Below, one piece after another: positions 11,134-19,618 of a DNA stretch of 64,000 nucleotides. The position numbers and the translations under genes were made by a program. This DNA comes from Janthinobacterium sp. GW456P (GTDB lineage Bacteria; Pseudomonadota; Gammaproteobacteria; Burkholderiales; Burkholderiaceae_D), in assembly GCF_002127655.1 (NCBI RefSeq), contig NZ_NEHB01000009.1, positions 103,957 through 167,956 on the forward strand, written 5' to 3'. How positions within the stretch are numbered: the first letter of the stretch is position 1; each line of letters starts with the position of its first letter. The notes beneath the pieces were generated by a model, which was not told the origin of the DNA, ran no database searches, and was given only the letters and a program-made list of their open reading frames with translations.

Positions 11134-11741
11134 TATTGATCGGAATGCTCGATTCGCCTTACGTCAGGCGCGTTGCCATTGGCATGAAAGTGCTGGGTCT
11201 GGAGCATGAACACCGGCCCTTGTCGGTGTTTTCCGATGTCGACCAGGTACAAGCCATCAATCCTGCCGTCAAAGTGCCGACCCTGGTCACCGGCGACGGC
11301 CAGGTGTTGATGGACTCGACCTTGATCCTGGCATATCTGGAAGAACTGGCCATGCATGCTCACCGCATCAGGCCGGAGCCCGAGACGGACCCGGCACGCC
11401 TGCGCGCGCTGTGCCAGACCAGCTATGCTTTGGCGGCCTGCGACAAAGCCGTGCAGATCGTCTACGAGCGGCGCTTGCGCCCGCAGGAAAAACAGCATCA
11501 GCCCTGGCTGGACCGCGTCCAGCTGCAGTTGCATGGGGCCTGGCGGCAGTTGGACGCGTCATTGCGCGAAGAGGCGCCGGACTGCCTGAGTATTGCCGGC
11601 ATCACCATTGCGGTGGCCTGGAGTTTTGCTCAGCAGATGGTGCCCGAGGTGATGGCGGCCGGCGACTATCCGGCCGTGGCCGCGCTGACGGCGCTGGCCG
11701 AGCGGCAGCCGGTGTTTCTGGCTACGCCGATGGCGGGCTAA
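11130..11741 (+). CDS. Glutathione S-transferase family protein
   Basis: A 203-residue GST. The N-terminal thioredoxin-like domain (1-80) opens MILIGMLDSPYVRRVAIGM, with Ser9/Pro10/Tyr11 in the catalytic-residue position. KVPTLV contains the cis-proline that binds the glutathione backbone, and DSTLILAYLE is the gamma-glutamyl-binding motif. The helical C-terminal domain spans about 90-200. It is translationally coupled (4 bp overlap) to the upstream hydrolase and shares its divergent LysR regulator. A role in glutathione conjugation is likely; the substrate is unknown. Confidence 0.9.
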   Translation: MILIGMLDSPYVRRVAIGMKVLGLEHEHRPLSVFSDVDQVQAINPAVKVPTLVTGDGQVLMDSTLILAYLEELAMHAHRIRPEPETDPARLRALCQTSYALAACDKAVQIVYERRLRPQEKQHQPWLDRVQLQLHGAWRQLDASLREEAPDCLSIAGITIAVAWSFAQQMVPEVMAAGDYPAVAALTALAERQPVFLATPMAG

Positions 11742-11815
11742 TCTGCTTTCATCCGAACCGGTAATTGCGGGCGGCTTGTGCAATAATTTCATTTCCTTAA
11801 CGGAAGAGTATTGCC

Positions 11816-13396
11816 ATGCCGTCTTTTAATCTGTTCCAGCGCCTGTCCCAGGCCCCCACCAAGCCCAAGGCCGCGCCCGTTGCGCGGCAATTCGACGTGG
11901 CAGACCTGTACCAGGGCCCCATCGCGCTGGGCAGCGACGGCGAGACGCAGGCGCGGCCTTTCGATGAAAAGCTGCGCCAGGCATATTTCTGGATCGTCAA
12001 CCACGCCATCATCAGCCCCCATTACGACATCGAATACAACGATGGTCCGTCGCAGACGTATGCCGTGGGCGACAGCCGGCGCACCCTGAACTTGCCGTCG
12101 GCGCAAAGCTATTCCAGTTTTATTCTGCTGCCCCTGCTGACGTTTGCCACGCGCCGCAAATGCCTGTTCGTCGGCGGGCCGGGGCGGGGCAAGACGGCCA
12201 GCGCGCTGCTGATGGGCGTGCTGGCCGGCTCCACCGTCAAGGAAGTCAAGCGCGCGATGCAGCACGGCCACCCGCAGATGACGGTGGCCGATTTGCTGGG
12301 CAATCCGCTGCCAGCCGACCTGGTCAATGCGCAAAGCATGGACGATATCCGCATCGCCTGGCGCGCCTGGCTGGGCATGCGCGTCAAAATCGTCGATGAA
12401 TACAACCGCATCCCCACGCGCACGCAAAGCGCGCTGCTCACCGTCATGGGCGACAATTACGCGGAAGTGCTGAACCATATCTATGAATGCCCGGAAGCGG
12501 CCTGGTATCTGACGGCCAATGACGACCAGGGCGGTGGCACCTATCAGGTGATCGAGGCGCTGCGCGACCGCGTCGACGTGACGGTGCAGGCGCTGGCCTT
12601 CAATCCGCGCTTTTTAAATGAACTGCTGCTGCGCGTGGAGGAAAACGTGCGCCCCGAAGAGCTGGTGCCGCCCGATATCATCTTCACGGAAGCGGAGGTG
12701 GACCAGATCGGCGCGGCGATCCGCCAGGTGGCCGTGCCCGAAGCCGTGCGGCGCCGCCTGGAATTTTTCGCCAGCCAGTTCGAACTGTTCGAGACGGCCG
12801 GCGGCCAGTTCGAATACATGACCAAGGATACGGCCCGCCTGGCCGGCGCCGACCGGGGCGCCGCGCAGGCGGCCGACAATGGGCGCGACCGTTTGAAGGA
12901 TCTCGGTTGCCAGACACTGAACGGCATCTCCGTGCGTACCCTGATGGCGCTGCTGATCTACGCCAAGGCCATGGCCTATTTCCGCGGCAATGGCGAGGTG
13001 GCGCTGGAAGACTTGCGCCAGGTGCTGCCGTTTGTGCTGCATAACAAGCTGCAGCCGGACCCGGACGCGCCGTTTTTCGCGCTGCCGGAAAACGCCGCCT
13101 ACCGCAGCGACAGATTGGGCTGGCTGCGCCGCCTGTTCGACTTGTCCAACGATGAATTCAACCGCCTCGACCTGGACCGCGACGATCCTGTCGGCGCGCT
13201 GTCGGCCGAATTCGACCTGGGCCTCGACGGCGTCAGCGAACGCGACACCCTGGCGCGCCTGAACCGCATCGAAAAGCTGATCGGCGAACGCACGAAAGGG
13301 AGAAAACTGTACGGTCCCCTGTACGACGACCTGCTGAAATTGAAATATCTGCATCAGCGCTATACCAACTACCGCAGCTGGCTGCGTTCGCAATGA
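11816..13396 (+). CDS. MoxR-type AAA+ ATPase, first gene of the MoxR/zincin-vWA cluster
   Basis: A 526-residue AAA+ ATPase. Walker A is GGPGRGKT (120-127), followed by the MoxR-like segment ADLLGNP (about 158-164). Walker B is KIVDEYNR (191-198, D194/E195), sensor 1 is at N235 in YLTANDD, and EALRDRVD supplies an arginine-finger region. About 100 residues precede the AAA core, and a long helical C-terminal part (about 260-526) exceeds the usual 300-350 residue MoxR length. MoxR ATPases work with vWA-domain partners as remodelling chaperones, and a vWA protein is encoded three genes downstream. GGAAGAG precedes the ATG. The stop codon overlaps the next start by 4 bp. Confidence 0.9.
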   Translation: MPSFNLFQRLSQAPTKPKAAPVARQFDVADLYQGPIALGSDGETQARPFDEKLRQAYFWIVNHAIISPHYDIEYNDGPSQTYAVGDSRRTLNLPSAQSYSSFILLPLLTFATRRKCLFVGGPGRGKTASALLMGVLAGSTVKEVKRAMQHGHPQMTVADLLGNPLPADLVNAQSMDDIRIAWRAWLGMRVKIVDEYNRIPTRTQSALLTVMGDNYAEVLNHIYECPEAAWYLTANDDQGGGTYQVIEALRDRVDVTVQALAFNPRFLNELLLRVEENVRPEELVPPDIIFTEAEVDQIGAAIRQVAVPEAVRRRLEFFASQFELFETAGGQFEYMTKDTARLAGADRGAAQAADNGRDRLKDLGCQTLNGISVRTLMALLIYAKAMAYFRGNGEVALEDLRQVLPFVLHNKLQPDPDAPFFALPENAAYRSDRLGWLRRLFDLSNDEFNRLDLDRDDPVGALSAEFDLGLDGVSERDTLARLNRIEKLIGERTKGRKLYGPLYDDLLKLKYLHQRYTNYRSWLRSQ

Positions 13397-13866
13397 GTAT
13401 CGATCGTTGTCAAGGCTTCCTGGACGCGCTGGCCATGCTCAATGGCGAAGCGAGCGACCTGTGTGCCAGCTACGAGTTATCACGCCTGCCCGATGCGCCC
13501 GATCTGCTCACGGCGCTGGGCTTGCGCGTGGAAGACCATGCCTTGAACGCCATCGCCCCCGCGCGCCACTTGCCGCCCCCCTTATGGCATATCAAGCTGG
13601 CGCCGTGCGGGCGCGCGCAGCTGGAGCAGGTGTGCCAGCGCTGGTTTTTCTCGTCGCGGCACATGCAGGCGGCGCCCCCTGGGCGCTTCCGCGCGCAGCT
13701 GGTGGCCGGCTTCCTGGAATCGCTCGATGCGGCGCTTGGTGATTGCTCCCTGCATGCCGTGACGATGGTGCCGCCCGCCGGTTTCTGGTACGCGATCCAC
13801 TGGGACGAGATCGCGTTCGAAGTGGGCGATGAGCGCTATCTGCTGCACTTTTCGCATAGCGACTGA
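13393..13866 (+). CDS. Unknown 157-residue protein in MoxR/zincin-vWA cluster
   Basis: I do not recognise this protein. It is a 157-residue soluble product with a helical first half and a more beta-like C-terminus (MVPPAGFWYAIHWDEIAFEVGD, read in parts: GFWYAIHWDE). There is no signal peptide or membrane segment. Its start overlaps the AAA+ stop codon by 4 bp and the next gene starts 9 bp after its stop, so it is clearly part of the operon. It may be an adaptor or substrate-recognition component of the MoxR-vWA machine, as small accessory proteins accompany such pairs elsewhere. That is inference. Confidence 0.75.
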   Translation: MSIDRCQGFLDALAMLNGEASDLCASYELSRLPDAPDLLTALGLRVEDHALNAIAPARHLPPPLWHIKLAPCGRAQLEQVCQRWFFSSRHMQAAPPGRFRAQLVAGFLESLDAALGDCSLHAVTMVPPAGFWYAIHWDEIAFEVGDERYLLHFSHSD

Positions 13867-13875
13867 GGGGCTGCG

Positions 13876-14847
13876 ATGATCTCTCCTGCCTTTGCGGCGA
13901 TCCTTGCCGGCGGCCGCGCCCAGTTCAATGCGCGCGCAGCGGAAGCGCGCCGGCGCTTTCCCTCGCTCGACATGGCTGCCTTCGGCGCCTTTTTGCACGA
14001 CGGCGTCGATCCGCTGATAGTCGCCGTGTCTTCCGCCGCGCCCGAGCGCGCGGGTGGCGCGACCCTGGCCGCCTACGACATGGCTTTGGAACTGGTGGGC
14101 CATGGGCTGGCCGGTCCGGCCGCGAAAAACCCGTTCCTCAATACCGTGTGGCGCGAACTGGCGCCGCAGTTTGCGCCGCTGCTGGCGACTGCCCCGGTCG
14201 ATGTGCTGGGCATGCTGAGCAACGCCGCCATCCACATCGCCTCCGTGGCGGGCGCGCGTCCCGCGCAGTGGCAGCGCGAGCTGAACGCCCTGGCGGCGCA
14301 GATCGCCACGCTGGCGCAGCTGCGCGCCGTGGGCCAGGTGCTGGCCTGGCGCGCGGGCGTCGCGCATTTCCGCCAGGGTGCGCTGGCCGCCGCCGATACC
14401 TTGCCGCCCGCCTTGGCGCTGGCCGCCTTCGATGAACCCGGTGCGCAGTGGCCGCAGGTGCATGCGCAGCTACAGGGCAATCCGTGGCGCGGCAATGCCG
14501 AAGGCCGCGAGTTCGGCAGCTTCAGCGGCCTTGGTGGCGACTTCGGCACGCCGCCGCAGGTGCGCGCTTCTGCGGACGGCTTTGTCGTGCGCAGCGCCGA
14601 ACGCCATTACCTGCTGGTGGCCGACGCCTTTGGCGCCGTGCTGCACAGCGCCACGGCGCAGGAGTTCGAGCAGGCGCACACCGGCACGCCGGCGTCCGTC
14701 CGCCTCGATGGGACGACCGTGCACGTCGGCGCGCGCCGCATCGAACTCGATGTGCCGGCCGGCGACATCGCCATCGCCGCCAATGCGCATACGGTCGCCG
14801 TCACGTCGCCGTGGACGCACGCGATCCGCCTGCTGCCCCTCGCATGA
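13876..14847 (+). CDS. Unknown 323-residue protein, helical N-terminus and beta-rich C-terminus
   Basis: Not recognised with confidence. Residues 1-about 195 are alanine-rich helices. From about residue 205 the sequence turns beta-rich, with short blade-like repeats (GFVVRSAERHYLLVADAFG; TTVHVGARRIELDVP; HTVAVTSPWTHAIRLLP). This resembles part of a beta-propeller or beta-sandwich. MoxR-vWA systems with a third, beta-propeller-linked component have been described by comparative genomics, and this protein could fill that slot; this needs profile searches. No signal peptide is seen. The gene lies 9 bp after its upstream neighbour and overlaps the zincin-vWA gene by 4 bp (ATGA). Confidence 0.7.
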   Translation: MISPAFAAILAGGRAQFNARAAEARRRFPSLDMAAFGAFLHDGVDPLIVAVSSAAPERAGGATLAAYDMALELVGHGLAGPAAKNPFLNTVWRELAPQFAPLLATAPVDVLGMLSNAAIHIASVAGARPAQWQRELNALAAQIATLAQLRAVGQVLAWRAGVAHFRQGALAAADTLPPALALAAFDEPGAQWPQVHAQLQGNPWRGNAEGREFGSFSGLGGDFGTPPQVRASADGFVVRSAERHYLLVADAFGAVLHSATAQEFEQAHTGTPASVRLDGTTVHVGARRIELDVPAGDIAIAANAHTVAVTSPWTHAIRLLPLA

Positions 14848-16619
14848 AGAACGATGCCGACACCGCGCTGATCGAGGCCTGGCGCGCCGCCTGGCCCGAG
14901 GCCCTGGCTGTGTGGAGCAAATTTACGCGCCTGCGCGACCCCAGCCTGTGCGCCAGCCGCGTCGAGGCCAGCAAGCAGGGCCTGTCCGGCAGCTTCGCCA
15001 TGATCCGTTTGCTGGACCAGAGCGTGGTGGTGGACTTGCCGCTGGTGACGGAACTGGGCCTGGACGACTATGCGCTGGAAATCCTCGCCCATGAAATCGG
15101 CCACCACATCCTCGCGCCAGGCAGCGCCGGCGACCAGTTCCGCCTGCTGGCGCGCATGCGCCGCGCCTTGCCCACTCTGGAGCAGCATGCGCCCATGGTG
15201 GCCAACCTGTACACGGACCTGTTCATCAACGACCGTCTGCAGCGCCAGGCGAATTTGCGCATGGCCGACATCTACCGCAAGCTGCAGCAGGGGCGCACGG
15301 CGCAAGCTGACGCCAAGGACAAGGCCAGCGGCGGCGTGTGGACGCTGTACATGCGCATCTATGAAAACCTGTGGCAGTTGGAGAAGGGCGAACTTGGGGG
15401 CGGCCATGCCGACGAGCGCCTGGACACGGATGCCTGGCTGGGCGCGCGCCTGATCCGCGTGTATGCGAACGACTGGATGCTGGCGGCGGGGCGTTTCGCC
15501 ACCTTGCTGCTGCCCTATCTGGTTGACGATACGGACGCTTTGAGCCCCAGCCGTTATCTGCAGGATACGCGCGACGCGGCCCGTGGCTGCCAGACGTATG
15601 GCGCGCAGCAGATCGAGGATGACGAGATGGACGGGGCCATCCACCCGGTGCACGACAAGCGCATTTCCGGCCTCGATGGCGAGGAGCCGCAGGGCGAGGC
15701 GCCGGCCAGGCAGGGAGGCGGCCAGCTGCGCGAACCGTTCGAGCTGGGCGATATATTAAAAGCCTCGGGCATCGATCTGAGCGACCATGAAATCGCCATC
15801 CGCTATTACCGCGAGCGGGCCTTGCCGCATCTGGTGGCGTTTCCCAGCCGTCCCGCGCCCGAGTCGCAGGAGCCGCAGATGGAGGGGCTGGAAGCGTGGG
15901 AAACCGGCGATCCGCTCGAGGAAATCGACTGGCTGCAGTCCGTGATGCAGTCGCCGCGCCCCGTGCCGGGCGTGACCACCGTGCGCCGCGTGTATGGCCG
16001 CGAACCGGCGCGCGCCATCGACGCCGTGCCCGTCGACCTCGACATGTACGTGGACAGTTCCGGCTCCATGCCGAACCCGCAGGCGCACACCTCGTTCCTG
16101 ACCCTGGCCGGCGCCGTCATCGCCCTGTCCGCCCTGCGCGCCGGCGCGAAAGTGCAGGTGACCCTGTGGAGCGGCAAGAACGAGATGATGCAGACGCCCG
16201 GCTTCGTGCGCGATGAAGACCTGATTCTGGGCGTGCTGACGGAGTTTTTTGGCGGCGGCACCTGTTTCCCCATCCACTGTCTGCGCAAGACCTATGCGGC
16301 CAAGCGCGAACGGCCCGCGCACATCCTGATGATTTCCGACGATGGCATCACCACCATGTTCGACCAGGATGAACTGGGCAACAGCGGCTGGGATATTTCG
16401 GCGAAAGCGCTGGCGCAAGGCGGCGCCGGCGGCACCATGGCGCTGAACCTGGCGCGCGACTGGGATGGCGCGGCCAGCCACACCTGGCTGCAGCAATGCT
16501 ATGACGATTTAAAACGCGCGCGCCGCGAGCAGGGCTGGGATATCCACGCCGTCGAGCGCTACGAGGACTTGCTGGACTTTGCGCGGGCGTTCAGCCGGCG
16601 CCACTATAGACAACCATGA
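14844..16619 (+). CDS. Zincin metallopeptidase-like domain fused to vWA domain (DUF2201-like)
   Basis: A 591-residue protein. An N-terminal zincin domain carries HEIGHH (83-88), the HExxH zinc-binding and catalytic motif, followed by NLYTDLFIND (121-130), which may supply the third ligand. A charged linker (about 255-360) leads to a C-terminal vWA-like domain with the metal-site motif DSSGS (404-408), a conserved threonine in GGGT (about 473) and MISDDG (about 496-501). This matches the 'putative metallopeptidase plus VWA-like' (DUF2201) layout that pairs with MoxR ATPases. ATG at 14844 overlaps the previous stop codon; the frame is open upstream but without supported starts. It is probably the effector or substrate-processing partner of the AAA+ protein. 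Confidence 0.85.
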   Translation: MKNDADTALIEAWRAAWPEALAVWSKFTRLRDPSLCASRVEASKQGLSGSFAMIRLLDQSVVVDLPLVTELGLDDYALEILAHEIGHHILAPGSAGDQFRLLARMRRALPTLEQHAPMVANLYTDLFINDRLQRQANLRMADIYRKLQQGRTAQADAKDKASGGVWTLYMRIYENLWQLEKGELGGGHADERLDTDAWLGARLIRVYANDWMLAAGRFATLLLPYLVDDTDALSPSRYLQDTRDAARGCQTYGAQQIEDDEMDGAIHPVHDKRISGLDGEEPQGEAPARQGGGQLREPFELGDILKASGIDLSDHEIAIRYYRERALPHLVAFPSRPAPESQEPQMEGLEAWETGDPLEEIDWLQSVMQSPRPVPGVTTVRRVYGREPARAIDAVPVDLDMYVDSSGSMPNPQAHTSFLTLAGAVIALSALRAGAKVQVTLWSGKNEMMQTPGFVRDEDLILGVLTEFFGGGTCFPIHCLRKTYAAKRERPAHILMISDDGITTMFDQDELGNSGWDISAKALAQGGAGGTMALNLARDWDGAASHTWLQQCYDDLKRARREQGWDIHAVERYEDLLDFARAFSRRHYRQP

Positions 16620-16620
16620 C

Positions 16621-17214
16621 ATGCAGAATCCCGGACCCCACCTCGAAATCCTGACCCACCGCCTGGCCGACACGCCCGCCGAATTCCTTGCCGAGCCCCG
16701 TATCGCCGGCGTTGCCAATGCGCAGGCTGTGGCGGTTGCCGCGCTGGTCAACGACATTTTGCTGCTGCATGGCGCGCGCGCGCCGGCCGCGTCACTGCAG
16801 GGGTTTATCGGCGCGCAGGTGAAGGCCGACCGCAACCGGCTGGCGCTGGCCATGATCGTGTGCTGGCTGCTGGCCGACGAGTGGTTCATCGCTCAGCGGT
16901 TGCCGCAGCATGATCTGCTGCAGGTGCTGGGCGAGGCGGCGCGCGAACTGGCCGCCGCCACTCCCGCCCACCAGTTCACGCAAGACCCGGAGCGGCGTGA
17001 AGAGCTGGCGCGCATCGTGCTGGCACGCCTGGGTTTCAGGCCGCGCGATGAAAGCGTGGCGCAGGCGACGGACAGATTGTCCGCCATCAGCGGTACGGAG
17101 CGGCGCCGCCTGCTCGAAGCGAGCCGCCTGGCCGAGCAGCGCGCGCGCGAAATCCGCGAGGCGCTGGCGAAGAAGGCGGCCGAGGAATCGGCCGACAAGT
17201 GGTCGCGCGAATGA
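16621..17214 (+). CDS. Unknown alpha-helical 197-residue protein in MoxR/zincin-vWA cluster
   Basis: Not recognised. It is a 197-residue, almost entirely helical protein. A hydrophobic helical core (about 30-115) is followed by a highly charged Arg/Glu/Lys C-terminal helix (about 150-197, ending AKKAAEESADKWSRE) that could form a coiled coil or bind a partner. There is no signal peptide. It begins one base after the zincin-vWA stop codon and overlaps the adenylating-enzyme start by 4 bp, so its expression is tied to both. A structural or adaptor role is the most that can be inferred. Confidence 0.7.
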   Translation: MQNPGPHLEILTHRLADTPAEFLAEPRIAGVANAQAVAVAALVNDILLLHGARAPAASLQGFIGAQVKADRNRLALAMIVCWLLADEWFIAQRLPQHDLLQVLGEAARELAAATPAHQFTQDPERREELARIVLARLGFRPRDESVAQATDRLSAISGTERRRLLEASRLAEQRAREIREALAKKAAEESADKWSRE

Positions 17215-18578
17215 GCGTGGACGTCAATCTGCCGGGCGGCGCCTGGGAATCGGACCGCGACTACTGCCCCACCCTGACGCCGGCGGGTGCGCATATGCTG
17301 GACAAGCTGCGCGGCCATCCCTGCGCGCCCGTGTATCGCAACCGCAGCGGCAACAAGCTGCTGGCTGGGGAAGTGGAAGCCTTGCGCATCTACGAGCAGG
17401 AAGTCATGGACGCCACGATAGGCTGGAGCGCCGCCGCGCCGCCGCCGTGGCTGGCGGATTTTCTCAGGACGGTCTACGCCACGGTGCCGCATTACCGCGC
17501 CTGCGGCTCGCCGCCCGCGCGCCTTCTGGACGTGGCGCCCATCAGCCGCGCCGAGCTGGCGCACGACATCGCCGCCTTCGTGCCCGACGATGCTGACCTG
17601 GCGCGCATGATCAATTTCCAGACGACGGGCACCACGGGCCACCCGCTGCTGATCGCCTCGCATCCGCTGGTGGCGGGGCGCTACCTGGCTTTCCACAAGC
17701 GCGCGCTGCGCCGCTTCGGCGTCACCCTGCGCCATGGCGCGGGCCAGGTGGGCGTGATGCTGCTGGGGCACCAGCGCCGCTGCTTCACTTATGTATCCGT
17801 CACGCCGACGATGCACGAATCGGGTCTGGCGAAGATCAACCTGCATACGGACGACTGGCGCCACCCGGACGACCGCGCGCGCTACCTCGATGCCATGGCG
17901 CCCGAGCTGATCGCGGGCGACCCCATCTCGTTTGCCGAGTTGCTGACCTTGCCCATGACGCACCAGCCGGCCGCGCTGCTGTCCGTCTCGATGATGCTGT
18001 TGCCCGGCATGCGTGCGCGCCTGGAAGCGCGTTTCGGCTGTCCCGTGCTCGATATCTATTCGCTCAATGAAGTGGGACCGGTCGCCGTCTACGACGAGCG
18101 GGCGGGCGGCCACGTGCTGCTGCAGCACCGGCTGTACGTGGAAATCCTCGATGCGGATGGCCGTCCCGTGCCCGATGGCGCGCGTGGCGAAATCACGGTG
18201 ACGGGCGGTTTCAATTTTTGCCTGCCCCTGGTGCGCTACCGCACGGGCGACTATGCCTCGCTGGCGCATGGCCCGCACGGTCCCGTGCTGGTGGGCCTGG
18301 CGGGGCGCAGCCCCTTGCGCTACAGGACGCTCAACGGCGAGTGGATCAATAATATCGACATCACGCACGCCTTGAAACCGCTGGCCATCGCCCTGTTTGG
18401 CGTGCATCAGCATGGCGACGGCGCCGTCGCGCTGCGTCTGGCGCCGAACGCCATGCCGCAGGCTGATCGTGCGCGCGCCTTGCTCGCACCTTTTTTCGGC
18501 GCCATCACGGTCGAGACCTTGCTGGCGGAAGACAAGATCATTCAATACACTTCGGATTTGCGGGAAGCGGCAGCATGA
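17211..18578 (+). CDS. PaaK-like (phenylacetate-CoA ligase family) adenylate-forming enzyme
   Basis: A 455-residue member of the adenylate-forming superfamily, close in layout to phenylacetate-CoA ligase and coenzyme F390 synthetase. Its phosphate loop is TTGTTGHP (138-145), the aromatic/acidic motif is YSLNEVGP (283-290), and the ribose-binding motif is RYRTGD (342-347). These indicate an active enzyme that forms an acyl-AMP. The C-terminal domain is short, so ligation to CoA or another acceptor is uncertain. It overlaps both neighbours by 4 bp. Its placement between a helical protein and NadR, in an operon with AAA+ and zincin-vWA genes, is unusual and suggests a modification reaction rather than aromatic-acid catabolism (inference). 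Confidence 0.85.
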   Translation: MSVDVNLPGGAWESDRDYCPTLTPAGAHMLDKLRGHPCAPVYRNRSGNKLLAGEVEALRIYEQEVMDATIGWSAAAPPPWLADFLRTVYATVPHYRACGSPPARLLDVAPISRAELAHDIAAFVPDDADLARMINFQTTGTTGHPLLIASHPLVAGRYLAFHKRALRRFGVTLRHGAGQVGVMLLGHQRRCFTYVSVTPTMHESGLAKINLHTDDWRHPDDRARYLDAMAPELIAGDPISFAELLTLPMTHQPAALLSVSMMLLPGMRARLEARFGCPVLDIYSLNEVGPVAVYDERAGGHVLLQHRLYVEILDADGRPVPDGARGEITVTGGFNFCLPLVRYRTGDYASLAHGPHGPVLVGLAGRSPLRYRTLNGEWINNIDITHALKPLAIALFGVHQHGDGAVALRLAPNAMPQADRARALLAPFFGAITVETLLAEDKIIQYTSDLREAAA

Positions 18579-19618
18579 AGCTTTATAAACGCGGCCTTGT
18601 GGTCGGCAAATTTTGCCCGCTGCACCTGGGCCATGAACTGTTGATACAACGCGCCACGGACGGGTGCGAGGAACTGCTGGTGGTCAGCTACACGAAACCC
18701 GAATTTCCCGGCCTGGAGCCGGTGCGCCGGGAACGGTGGCTGCGCGCGCGGTTTCCGCAGGCGCACATCGTGGTGCTCGACGATGCGCGCCTGGCCGCCT
18801 TGTGCGCGGCGCGCGGCATGCCGGCGCGCGCGCTGCCGCACAACGACGCCGATGGCGACGACCATCGCCACTTCATGGGCTGGCTGTGCTGGACGGTGCT
18901 GGACTTGCCCGTCGATGCCGTGTTTAGCAGCGAAGAGTATGGCCCCGGCTTTGCGCAGGTGCTGAAACGGCATTATGCGGTTGGCGCGGTGGCGCACGTG
19001 AGCGTGGACCAGGCGAGAACTGCGGTGCCCGTATCGGGCACCCTCGTGCGGCAAGACCCGCAGGCGCACAGCGCCTTCCTGTCGCCCATCGTGCGCGCCG
19101 ATTTCGTCACGCGCGTGTGCGTACTCGGGGGCGAGTCGAGCGGCAAGACGACCCTGGCGCAAGCGTTGGCGCGGCACTTCGATACGGCCTGGGTGGCCGA
19201 GTATGGCCGCGAGTTGTGGGAAAGCCAGGATGGCGTGCTGGTCTATGACGATCTGCTGAAGATCGGCCGGGAACAGCTGCGCCGCGAAGCGGCCGCCGCC
19301 GGGCAGGCGCGGCGCTGGCTGTTCTGCGATACCTCGCCCATGACCACGTATTTTTATTGCGTCGAGATGTTCGGCAAGGCGGAGGCGGAACTGGCGCAGC
19401 TGGCCGAGCACCGCTACGACCTGGTCGTGCTGTGCGCACCCGATTTTCCCTTCATCCAGGACGGCACGCGCCGCGACGAGGATTTCCGCGCGCGCCAGCA
19501 TGCGTGGTACCAGGCCGAACTGGCGCGTCGGGGGATCGCCTATATCGATGTGTCTGGTTCGGTGGACGAGAGAGTCAGGCAGGTGGCGCAAGTGTTGGCG
19601 GCGCAAACGCTGTGCTGA
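18575..19618 (+). CDS. nadR: NadR-like NMN adenylyltransferase / ribosylnicotinamide kinase
   Basis: A 347-residue bifunctional protein without the N-terminal DNA-binding domain of enterobacterial NadR. The nucleotidyltransferase domain has HLGH (17-20) and VSGTLVR (153-159), the two nucleotidyltransferase signature motifs. The C-terminal kinase domain has Walker A GGESSGKT (185-192) and CDTSPMTT. Expected reactions: ribosylnicotinamide phosphorylation to NMN, then NMN plus ATP to NAD. It is last in the seven-gene operon, overlapping the adenylating-enzyme stop codon by 4 bp. Its 3' end overlaps the convergent TetR gene by 44 bp. No nicotinamide-riboside transporter (PnuC) lies nearby, so a role internal to the cluster is plausible. 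Confidence 0.9.
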   Translation: MKLYKRGLVVGKFCPLHLGHELLIQRATDGCEELLVVSYTKPEFPGLEPVRRERWLRARFPQAHIVVLDDARLAALCAARGMPARALPHNDADGDDHRHFMGWLCWTVLDLPVDAVFSSEEYGPGFAQVLKRHYAVGAVAHVSVDQARTAVPVSGTLVRQDPQAHSAFLSPIVRADFVTRVCVLGGESSGKTTLAQALARHFDTAWVAEYGRELWESQDGVLVYDDLLKIGREQLRREAAAAGQARRWLFCDTSPMTTYFYCVEMFGKAEAELAQLAEHRYDLVVLCAPDFPFIQDGTRRDEDFRARQHAWYQAELARRGIAYIDVSGSVDERVRQVAQVLAAQTLC

